DNA of 56,197 nt, taken from IMG/VR virus record IMGVR_UViG_3300041809_000302, positions 1 through 56,197 of that record; one strand, given 5' to 3'. Below, piece after piece: positions 29,621 to 37,312 of the stretch. The notes under the pieces were generated by a model. That model was not told the origin of the DNA and made no database searches. It saw only the letters and a program-made list of their open reading frames with translations. Origin of the DNA: a virus. The translations under genes were made by a program, and so were the position numbers. Every line of letters begins with the position of its first letter. The stretch's first letter is position 1.

Positions 29621-32600
29621 ATGGGCGTTAAACCAGTAACGATGGGTCCGTGGATCAAGGGAGTCGATGCCTCGACCGGCACTCTCACGCAGCCAAAAGG
29701 CTCAATCCCTCGTGGATCAAATTTGCTGCTCTCGAAAAGAGGAAGTTTGCGGACGGCAGACGGAACCACAATCGTCGATGCCTATAACGGCGTACCAACT
29801 TCCGGCCGTGGCCGGGCCATGGCTGAGTTCTTCTTCCAACCGACTGGAGTAGCCGGATACTACCTCCGCATCATGCAGGTCTTGGATCAGCCTCTCGGAT
29901 CTCCCAAGAGCCTTGCGGGAACATTAACCGCAGGCGGAAGCCTGACAAGCGGGACCGCTTATTACTGGAGGGTCACAGCTATAGATGGCGCTGGTGGAGA
30001 GACGACGGCATCGAATGAAATCACGCTGACTCCATCGGGAGGGAACCTTTCCGTTACCCTCACGTGGAATCAGGTTCCGAACGCAGCGGGGTATCACATC
30101 TACCGCGGGACGAGTCCGGGAGCGGAAACCTTGCTGCAGACTGTTCCGGTTACCACAAATTCTTATTTGGATAGCGGTGCGCCGAGCGCAACCTTTGGGA
30201 GCTTGGCGGTAGTCTCGGTTGCCGCTCACGGAAGCACGCAGGCTTACATCACCATGGCATCCTCGTATTTTGCCATTATCGGGAGCACTGTAAATTACAC
30301 GCCGGGATCGATTCCTTCGTTTGCCGGAAACTATACGGTTGCATCCCGCATTACGCCCGCTGTGTTCTTGGTTGACGTGACTACGCAATCCCTTCTTCCG
30401 GGTACTTCTACTGGAGGGACGCTGGCATTCAGTCAGTCTCCTCCAACCAGCGACACGACCCAGCAAACCGCTCTTTATGCCATGCCTCCCGCGGCAAACG
30501 GTATCGACTACACGGATGCCAATATCGTTGCCTTGTTTCCCGCCGCTCAGGCAGGGGGAACCGCAGCGCAAGGGTACAGTCCTTCCGGGGGGATTCTAGG
30601 ATGCGTTCAGTTGTGCCCTCAGATGGCACAGTTCACGAATCAAGCCGTACTTGCCCTTGGCAACGGGTTCCGCCCTCAAGTCTATTCCGACCCAAATGGA
30701 ACACCGACCAACCCAGCAACCCAGGTTGCCATCACCGCAATCAGCGTGGATGCGAACGGAGTAGTAACGATTACGACCGCAGCCCCACATAACATCAATC
30801 CCGTAATCGCCTCCCAGAATTACCCGAAGTGGCTGGCAAATACCACTTATGCTATCGGAGATGAAGTCGTTCCGAGTCCTCCGAATGGATACTTTTACGC
30901 CGCGCAACTGCTCGGACAAAGCGGAGGGACCGAACCAAATTTCAACGAGACAGTCGGCAGCATCACTCTTGATTACTTTACCGAGTGGAAGAATATGGGA
31001 ACCCTGCCACCTCCCGCTTCGAATGAAGGAGTGGGGGCAAATGTGGTTCTCGCCGGGATCACGAATGCTGCCTACAACACGAATGGAAACGGAGTAAGCG
31101 CATTTGTCACGATTGCGATTCCCTCTGCAACCTCGGTACAAATCGTGAATCCCAACGCAATCGGCCAAGGAGCATCAAGCGGCGGAACGCTTACAGTCAG
31201 CACAATTCCGGTTGTGTCAACCTTTGTTCCATCGTATCCGGTCTGGACTGCAAGTGTCGCTTATGCCATCAACTCCATAATCGCTCCGACAGCTCCGAAT
31301 ACTTACTACTACAAGGCAATCCAAGGGGGGACGAGCGGGTCTACGGAACCGACTTTCCCAACTACCGTAGGAGCTACTGTAACCGATGGCACCGTGACTT
31401 GGCAGAATGCAGGCACGTTGCTCAGTGCCGCTCCGCCACCTCCCGGATGCGGTCATCTCGCCGTGTATTCGGGATCGCTCTGGATGTTCGACACCTACGT
31501 CACCGATACCGGCCCCAGCACCAACACAGGAACCGGGACTGTTCCGATTGCTCCAAATACCAATATCGGATTAGACGGGCCTTGTAGCCTACGAATGTCA
31601 GACGTGAATAACTTGCAGTCCTGGAATCCGATCAACCAGGCGTTTCTCGATAAAGACGATGGTACTGAAGGCATGGGACTCGGCAGTTTCACGATCGCCG
31701 CGCAGGGCATCCCGCCGGAGGGTAGTTTATGCGCCTTCAAGCGTCGTGCCGTGTATCAGATCATCGGAGTCTTTGGGGCTTCTAACTTTGCCATCCAGAG
31801 AGTCCAGAGCGACATGGGAATTCTTGCTCCGAGAACGCTGCAGTTCGTTCCCGGATTCGGATTGGTTCGACTGACCTATCTTGGTGTAGCGGTATTCGAC
31901 AGCGTGAATGACCGTATCATAAGCACGCAGGTTGCTCCGTACCTGATCGGGTCAAACGATCCCGACAATGCGGACATCATTCCACTGGATCCGCAGTGGC
32001 AGACGGTATGCCAGTCGGCTCTGACGGCTACTCCCCCGATGTACTGCTGTGCTATCCCGGTTGGTCCGCAGGGGTCATCGTTTGGGTCGCTGACAACAAT
32101 CTTGTGTTTCGATCTCGTTCTCAAAGGTTGGGGGATAGTAAATCTACCATTTCCCATATCCACCATGTTCGGGTCGGTCACGTTCTCAACCGTTGCCCAG
32201 ACAGTGTTTGGGTCTTTTAACGATGGAACGCTTCAGCAATGGCAAGAGGAAGCCGTGACTTGGGCAACCTCGGTCAGCGGATCGAGTATTCCGGGACAGA
32301 TTGCCTGGTCCATGCGGACCCCGACCAACGCTTCAAAGAACGCTACCGAGCGACTTTACCTACGCAGAGTAGCGATTTTGGGTCAGCAGACTCCGGCCGC
32401 ACCATCAACCATGACTATCCAGTTGAGGAACGGAGGAATTGTCTTTACGACACAATCTCCCACGCTCCCGGCTAGCGGAGACTTTCAGGTACAGAGCGGT
32501 ACAGGGGAAAACGGTGTTGCCGGCAGGCGGTTCGATGCGATCATCAGCGGTACGGGAATGATCACGATCGACAGCGTTGAATATCACTTGGAACCAAGGC

Positions 32601-32632
32601 CGGTCGGCGTTATGGTAGGCAGTATATCCTAA
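29621..32632 (+). CDS. Tail hub/stabilisation protein (P22 gp10-like), beta-propeller type
   Basis: 1003 residues. MGPWIKGVDASTGTLTQPKG then SIPRGSNLLLSKRGSLRTADG is the usual beginning of podoviral tail-completion proteins ('G-------P-G-----N-----G-L--R-G'). An Fn3-like module (SGTAYYWRVTAIDGAGGETT) follows, then two Trp-rich carbohydrate-binding-like repeats (WLANTTYAIGDEVVPSPPNG; YPVWTASVAYAINSIIAPT). The last third is propeller-like (VYQIIGVFGASNFAIQRVQS; GVAVFDSVNDRI). Closes the portal after DNA filling. Function by analogy. Confidence 0.7.
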   Translation: MGVKPVTMGPWIKGVDASTGTLTQPKGSIPRGSNLLLSKRGSLRTADGTTIVDAYNGVPTSGRGRAMAEFFFQPTGVAGYYLRIMQVLDQPLGSPKSLAGTLTAGGSLTSGTAYYWRVTAIDGAGGETTASNEITLTPSGGNLSVTLTWNQVPNAAGYHIYRGTSPGAETLLQTVPVTTNSYLDSGAPSATFGSLAVVSVAAHGSTQAYITMASSYFAIIGSTVNYTPGSIPSFAGNYTVASRITPAVFLVDVTTQSLLPGTSTGGTLAFSQSPPTSDTTQQTALYAMPPAANGIDYTDANIVALFPAAQAGGTAAQGYSPSGGILGCVQLCPQMAQFTNQAVLALGNGFRPQVYSDPNGTPTNPATQVAITAISVDANGVVTITTAAPHNINPVIASQNYPKWLANTTYAIGDEVVPSPPNGYFYAAQLLGQSGGTEPNFNETVGSITLDYFTEWKNMGTLPPPASNEGVGANVVLAGITNAAYNTNGNGVSAFVTIAIPSATSVQIVNPNAIGQGASSGGTLTVSTIPVVSTFVPSYPVWTASVAYAINSIIAPTAPNTYYYKAIQGGTSGSTEPTFPTTVGATVTDGTVTWQNAGTLLSAAPPPPGCGHLAVYSGSLWMFDTYVTDTGPSTNTGTGTVPIAPNTNIGLDGPCSLRMSDVNNLQSWNPINQAFLDKDDGTEGMGLGSFTIAAQGIPPEGSLCAFKRRAVYQIIGVFGASNFAIQRVQSDMGILAPRTLQFVPGFGLVRLTYLGVAVFDSVNDRIISTQVAPYLIGSNDPDNADIIPLDPQWQTVCQSALTATPPMYCCAIPVGPQGSSFGSLTTILCFDLVLKGWGIVNLPFPISTMFGSVTFSTVAQTVFGSFNDGTLQQWQEEAVTWATSVSGSSIPGQIAWSMRTPTNASKNATERLYLRRVAILGQQTPAAPSTMTIQLRNGGIVFTTQSPTLPASGDFQVQSGTGENGVAGRRFDAIISGTGMITIDSVEYHLEPRPVGVMVGSIS

Positions 32633-33078
32633 TGAGCGCATATCCCAATTTCGATCACGGCATCATGTCTTACTTGCTTCCACAGGACCAGGCTCGTCTG
32701 ATCGGCCCCACAGAACAGATCCCTGCCGCGCTAGAAGTGGGATTTGAGCAGCTTGGACATCTGGATAGGGAGTGGGTGTGGGTAGTCGAGAACGGAGGAG
32801 TCATTCACGGTGTTCTGCTCGCCTGCCCTTGCCATGGATGTGCAGTGATCTGGCGAATCTCTTTAGATCCATCTTTGAACAATATCGCCATTATCAGGCT
32901 TCTGAGGCGTTTCCTGAGGGACGTAAGAGAAAGGGGGATGGTGGGCCTATTGACTCTGATCGACCCGTTTAAACCCTCCCAGGCTCGTTTCCAGGGCATG
33001 CTGGAGAAGGTTGGCGGGAAACCGTTTGGAACGACCTATACTTTGATGGCGGCTCCCATACCTAAGGAGGGAATCTGA
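32632..33078 (+). CDS. GNAT-like acyltransferase-fold protein
   Basis: 148 residues. VWVVENGGVIHGVLLACPCH, then ISLDPSLNNIAIIRLLRRFL and a final beta segment FGTTYTLMAAP follow the strand-helix order of GNAT N-acetyltransferases. Similar genes occur within tail modules of many podoviruses, role unknown. The acetyl-CoA pyrophosphate loop is not clear, so activity is uncertain. Start overlaps the previous stop (TAATG). Confidence 0.55.
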   Translation: MSAYPNFDHGIMSYLLPQDQARLIGPTEQIPAALEVGFEQLGHLDREWVWVVENGGVIHGVLLACPCHGCAVIWRISLDPSLNNIAIIRLLRRFLRDVRERGMVGLLTLIDPFKPSQARFQGMLEKVGGKPFGTTYTLMAAPIPKEGI

Positions 33079-33590
33079 TGCCTGATATTGGATTGCCTCT
33101 CATTGTCTCGCTCATCAGCGCCGGGGTAGGCGGAGTCAGCACAGGCGTCGGCCTGTATGAGCAGAGTCAGGCACCAAGAACTCCTCAAGCAGGGTTTGCC
33201 CCTCCGGCAGCCCCGCTGACAGCAGGACAGAATGCCGGTCAGTCCGCGGCAGTGGGACAGCAACTTCCTAATTTGCAAGCTCTTACCGGAGGTTCGTTGT
33301 CTCCGGAATATGCAGCCCAGTTCGGAGCGGGTGGCGCCGGAGTATCGAACAATCCCCAAGCAACTGGCAACATTCAACAGGCAATCAACAGTTTCTTTGG
33401 CTTAGCTCCGGTTGGATCATCTGGTTTAACCCAGAATTCGATAGCCCAGCCAAGTGGCGGGCCGGGGATACTCGATCTGTTGCAGAGGCCTAATTCCGGG
33501 TCGTCTCCGCTAGCGTCCGGGGGAGGCTTGCCAAGCTGGGTACAATCAGTATTAGGCGGGAACAATTTTCAGGGGCTTCAACAGGGGTAA
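33078..33590 (+). CDS. Small ejection-type protein with N-terminal hydrophobic segment
   Basis: 170 residues. MPDIGLPLIVSLISAGVGGV then STGVGLYEQ is a glycine-rich hydrophobic segment that could insert in a membrane; the rest is Gly/Ala/Gln/Pro-rich. First of four genes (33078-36700) that look like internal virion proteins released into the host during DNA entry. Confidence 0.6.
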   Translation: MPDIGLPLIVSLISAGVGGVSTGVGLYEQSQAPRTPQAGFAPPAAPLTAGQNAGQSAAVGQQLPNLQALTGGSLSPEYAAQFGAGGAGVSNNPQATGNIQQAINSFFGLAPVGSSGLTQNSIAQPSGGPGILDLLQRPNSGSSPLASGGGLPSWVQSVLGGNNFQGLQQG

Positions 33591-33593
33591 CTT

Positions 33594-34112
33594 ATGGACG
33601 GACTTGGCAGTTTAGTTCCACTGATCACAGGCGCTTCGGCAGGGGCGGGCACGTTGGGGAATATACTGACCGATGAAAAGCGGAATGCATACACGAACTT
33701 TGTGATGAATTTGCTTAAAAATCCGCAGCAACTGGCTGCCGCCATCTCCAAAATCCAGCAGCCGCTGAATCAGGGCTTGACGCAGGCAGTAGGAAACCAA
33801 GTTCAGGGCAGTCTCGCAGAACGCGGGCTCGCGCAAGCGCCGGGAACCTTTGCCGCCAGTCTCTCCCAAGGTCTTGCCCCGTTCTACCAACAGAATCAGC
33901 AGGTAGCGGAAAATGCGTTGCTCAGTTCTCTCGGTTTACCGGCGGGAGCGTTCGGACAGCCGCAGAACACGTCAGGCAGTATGCAAATGTTCCTTAACTC
34001 ATTGAAGAAACCAAGCACCGGAACCTGGTGGAATAACGTGCCGGATTACAGTAGCAGCAGCGGCGGTTTAATAAATGACCCGTCTACTGGCGGGGATTTC
34101 GGGAGCGTATAA
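33594..34112 (+). CDS. Ejection-type internal virion protein, 172 aa
   Basis: ATG 33594 follows AGGGGTAACTT. An Ala/Gln-rich helical protein (NPQQLAAAISKIQQPLNQGL; LAQAPGTFAASLSQGLAPFY) with a Ser/Gly tail. Composition is typical of podovirus ejection proteins. Ends at TAA one base before the GTG of the next gene. Confidence 0.6.
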   Translation: MDGLGSLVPLITGASAGAGTLGNILTDEKRNAYTNFVMNLLKNPQQLAAAISKIQQPLNQGLTQAVGNQVQGSLAERGLAQAPGTFAASLSQGLAPFYQQNQQVAENALLSSLGLPAGAFGQPQNTSGSMQMFLNSLKKPSTGTWWNNVPDYSSSSGGLINDPSTGGDFGSV

Positions 34113-34113
34113 C

Positions 34114-35403
34114 GTGGGCGCTTGGCTTCAATCCGTGTTGTCCAATATTGGACGCGCCGGCAGCGACGTGCAGGAAGCGAAAGAGCGCAACCTCGCCCAG
34201 AAGAATCAGCAAGCGCAACAGCAGTTGAAACTACAGGAGTTCCAGTCGCAGTTGCAGGAATTGCAACAGCGCCTCCAGACCGGTAAGGCTCCCCAATTAA
34301 CAGGATCTTATACCGGAGCCGACGGCAAGCGCTACGATGCCATGCGTGATCCATTATCCGGGAAGATCACGTATCAGGTGTCCGAAGCTCCTCCGGAACA
34401 GAAGGGAGTCTTCAAGCCACTGCTCACAGAAAAAGGAGACTACGTTCTCTATAACGATGTAACCAAAGAGACAAAGCCGTTAGAAGTAAACGGACAGCAG
34501 GTTAAGGGATTCCCGAAGGGAAAGAATGGCCCACTCATCATCGATACCAAACCGGCCGGAGTCATTCGGAATGGACAGCCCGTAGTCCCAACTGATCCCG
34601 ATTGGACTGATGCAGATGCAGTGAAATTGGCAAGCTATCTCAAGACCTATGGGGAGGCAGAGGAGCAAAAGAACGCCCGCATCAAGCTGGCTTCTACGTC
34701 CCGAGTCGAAGCCTACATGAAGACTAGGATGTATGGTGCCATGGATGCTGGAACTGGAGCACTCGTCTACGTTACTCCCAGCCAGATCGTACAAAGTCCG
34801 GGGAAGTACGCTCCTGCTGGAGCAGCTGTTTCAGCCAAGACACGCACCGGCATCTTCCAAGATATGGATGTAGCCCAAGGCTTCCTGAATGAAGCAATCG
34901 CCAAACTTCCGGACAAGGCATTCGATCCAGGCGCTCGCGCCCAGATCGCCGGAGCTTTGCGATCGTCTGATCCGTCTTCTGCGTGGCACGAGTTCCTGAG
35001 TTCGAGCATAGCAACCACCTTGGACGATTCCCAAGTGGAATACGTGACCGCGCTCATTAACATGCAGGAATCAGCCCTTGCTCTCAGAAGCATCGCTGGC
35101 ATGGGTCAAGGGTCTGACAAGATGCGGGATGCAATCACGAAAATGCTTCCCGGCGGCGGTACTCCATCAAAGTCTTATGCTATCCGCCAGATGAAGCTGT
35201 TCAAGGCGGAAGTGGACGCTCTCAGAACGACAGTTCCGATGATTGGAGAGCCGGGACAAGGTGGAGGTGTGACTGCACCACAACCAGGGACGGGAACGCC
35301 TCCACCAGATGGCAAAGTTCATTTCACTGAAGGAAGTAAAAGTTGGGATATACCACAAAGTATGGTGAACGATTTTAAGAAAGAACATCCAAATGCCCGA
35401 TAA
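34114..35403 (+). CDS. Internal virion/ejection-type protein, 429 aa
   Basis: GTG 34114 is preceded by GGGAG with an eight-base spacer and sits one base after the previous stop; an upstream ATG at 34075 has no ribosome site. The N-terminal coiled coil is Gln-rich (KNQQAQQQLKLQEFQSQLQE). A middle beta domain (LTEKGDYVLYNDVTKETKPL) and a long helical region follow. The C-terminal tail is Pro/Gly-rich then charged. Probably part of the DNA-ejection apparatus. Confidence 0.65.
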   Translation: MGAWLQSVLSNIGRAGSDVQEAKERNLAQKNQQAQQQLKLQEFQSQLQELQQRLQTGKAPQLTGSYTGADGKRYDAMRDPLSGKITYQVSEAPPEQKGVFKPLLTEKGDYVLYNDVTKETKPLEVNGQQVKGFPKGKNGPLIIDTKPAGVIRNGQPVVPTDPDWTDADAVKLASYLKTYGEAEEQKNARIKLASTSRVEAYMKTRMYGAMDAGTGALVYVTPSQIVQSPGKYAPAGAAVSAKTRTGIFQDMDVAQGFLNEAIAKLPDKAFDPGARAQIAGALRSSDPSSAWHEFLSSSIATTLDDSQVEYVTALINMQESALALRSIAGMGQGSDKMRDAITKMLPGGGTPSKSYAIRQMKLFKAEVDALRTTVPMIGEPGQGGGVTAPQPGTGTPPPDGKVHFTEGSKSWDIPQSMVNDFKKEHPNAR

Positions 35404-36700
35404 ATGGGATAGGTTTGCAACGAAGCCGACAAAGACTGACGCAGACAAGTGGGATAGGTTTGCCTCTCAGCCGGAACTCCCGTTTTCTACGCGACGTGCT
35501 CCCGGTATGCCTCTGACTGCATCGGTTCCGAAGCCGTATATGGACCGTTTGCTGGACTACCTCAGTGAAGGCGTGGAAGGGATGACGAAAGCACCGGGGC
35601 AGTTATCAGCGAGAACGCGAGAACTCTATGAGGCAGGCGGAAAAAAAGGCGGAGTAACTGGTGCTCTAAAGAGTGCAACCGCCCCCTATTTTGCAGAAGG
35701 TGAAGCGTTGAAAGGTTTGCTCATGTCTGCGCTCGGTGTTTCAACTGTTGGCGATTTGTTTGGACGGGGACTTGGTTCCCGACTGGCGAGACATGAAGAC
35801 CCGGCCAAGGTCGAAAGTGACGCTGCTTTGGCGCTTGGCGGGTATATGGCTGGTGGCCCAAAAGAGACGAGTGCTGGGGAAGTATCGGTCGGGGACGCAG
35901 CACGACAGATTACCGATGCCGTGAATCCGCTTCCAAAGCAGATGGCCTCATTCCAGAGAAGCCTTGGGGAGCATTTGGACAAGATCATCACATTCGCAAA
36001 GTCGAATGGCATTGATCTCGATTCGATTGAAGGGATCGGAAAAGCGATGAAAGGTAGCGGAGACTGGATCAGGAACCACTACTACAACGACATGCTCGGT
36101 CCAGTGAAAAATCGACAGGTTTCTATCGCCGGAACGATTAAAGGCTACTCCGGTGAGACAGCTACTCCGTCCACTGCAACTCTTGGGCAGTTGGATGCTC
36201 GGTTGTCGCAGGTTAATGCAGAACTTGACCCCGCCTATTCCAAGGGTGGGAGGGCAGGAGAAGCGGCAGTTAAGTCAAAAACCGAACTGAACGCCGAAGC
36301 CGCTGGCCTTCGTACGCAACTCTATAAAGGGATTGCGGACGCAACCGGCCTGAGTCCAGAAGAAGTGGCGAAGACTCGTGGATCGTTTGGAGCACTCGAT
36401 TCTCTAGCTGAGAAAACAAACATGGCCGCTGCCAAGGAACGGTTCTCCGCTAATCGGGCAGCTCGGGCACCAGTGACAGTAAACCCGTTGTCGATGTCTG
36501 GGAATAAGCAGTTCATTGCCGATCAAGCGGTTAACAAGTTGCGCGGCGATGTCGTTGGGAAGCAGCTTCGAAACGCGACATCGAAGGTTAAAGTGAAACC
36601 ATACCAGTTGCCGCGAGCCAAGAATCTTGTGCCGCCGCCGCAAAGCGCAAGTCACCCGTTCTGGCAAGACCCACGCGAATCATTTGAGAGGAACCCATGA
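35393..36700 (+). CDS. Internal virion/ejection-type protein, 435 aa
   Basis: Overlaps the previous gene by 11 bases. The N-terminus repeats a short motif, DKWDRFA, twice (MPDKWDRFATKPTKTDADKW), a pattern of short linear motifs often seen at the start of phage internal proteins. Then come a glycine-rich hydrophobic stretch (ALKGLLMSALGVSTVGDLFG) and long helices. The end is basic and Pro-rich. Membrane interaction during infection is plausible. Confidence 0.6.
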   Translation: MPDKWDRFATKPTKTDADKWDRFASQPELPFSTRRAPGMPLTASVPKPYMDRLLDYLSEGVEGMTKAPGQLSARTRELYEAGGKKGGVTGALKSATAPYFAEGEALKGLLMSALGVSTVGDLFGRGLGSRLARHEDPAKVESDAALALGGYMAGGPKETSAGEVSVGDAARQITDAVNPLPKQMASFQRSLGEHLDKIITFAKSNGIDLDSIEGIGKAMKGSGDWIRNHYYNDMLGPVKNRQVSIAGTIKGYSGETATPSTATLGQLDARLSQVNAELDPAYSKGGRAGEAAVKSKTELNAEAAGLRTQLYKGIADATGLSPEEVAKTRGSFGALDSLAEKTNMAAAKERFSANRAARAPVTVNPLSMSGNKQFIADQAVNKLRGDVVGKQLRNATSKVKVKPYQLPRAKNLVPPPQSASHPFWQDPRESFERNP

Positions 36701-36828
36701 AGAAACCAACAAAAGTCAGCCGCAAGGTTCAGGTGCTCAACAACGACATGATCTTTCCTGATTCAAAGACGGCCAGCACGCTTGGCAGTAGAACTACGAA
36801 GCGCGGCAAAAGGAAGGCAAGCCGATGA
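36697..36828 (+). CDS. 43-aa basic peptide, paralog 1
   Basis: ATGA overlap and GAGAGGAACCC upstream. MKKPTKVSRKVQVLNNDMIF, then a basic tail (KRGKRKASR). Its first 14 residues align with those of the next gene (MKK-x-x-basic-VS-basic-K, then alternating aliphatic residues ending in Leu). Likely nucleic-acid binding; may be packaged or act late. Confidence 0.6.
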   Translation: MKKPTKVSRKVQVLNNDMIFPDSKTASTLGSRTTKRGKRKASR

Positions 36829-36983
36829 AAAAGAAATCTCGTGTCAGCAAAAAGATTTCCATATTGAGGCATGAATCGGTCCCGCAAAAGCAGGCCGTGG
36901 CAGAGGCTTTGTCGATGAAAAGAGCGGGACGACTGACAAAATCAGGCGGATACCGCAGAGTACGAAAGAGCAGGAGGAAATAA
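36825..36983 (+). CDS. 52-aa basic peptide, paralog 2
   Basis: ATGA overlap with paralog 1. MKKKSRVSKKISILRHESVP, then an Ala/Met helix and a basic tail (GGYRRVRKSRRK). The adjacent position, shared N-terminus and overlap indicate a tandem duplication that diverged. Confidence 0.6.
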   Translation: MKKKSRVSKKISILRHESVPQKQAVAEALSMKRAGRLTKSGGYRRVRKSRRK

Positions 36984-36984
36984 G

Positions 36985-37278
36985 ATGCCCTGGAATTTAT
37001 TGCAGACCACGCTCGGTTCGGCGGCAACTCAACTGGCCCCGCCGGCAAACGCAACCTCCCAAGTCCTGTGCAGGCAGGTCATTATCCAGAATAATGCCAC
37101 CCATACGATGCGTCTCGGAGACTCTTCGGTAACGTCGTCCAAGGGAATCTACCTTGCAGTAGGTCCGGGCGGAGGATCATTTAACACGGGACCGTCAACG
37201 GTCTACAACAGTTATTTAAGTGACTTCTGGGTAGTTGGAACCAGTGGAGATACAGTCGATATTTTTTACAATACATGA
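36985..37278 (+). CDS. Small structural-type beta protein, 97 aa
   Basis: ATG 36985 after AGGAGGAAATAAG, a very strong ribosome site. MPWNLLQTTLGSAATQLAPP then CRQVIIQNNATHTMRLGDSS: a beta sandwich with turns, like small trimeric fibre or tail decoration proteins that present 'N--T--MRLGD'. Function unknown. Confidence 0.6.
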   Translation: MPWNLLQTTLGSAATQLAPPANATSQVLCRQVIIQNNATHTMRLGDSSVTSSKGIYLAVGPGGGSFNTGPSTVYNSYLSDFWVVGTSGDTVDIFYNT

Positions 37279-37312
37279 TAGTGAATTTTTGTAGTACGTA
37301 AAGTCGTTTCTA

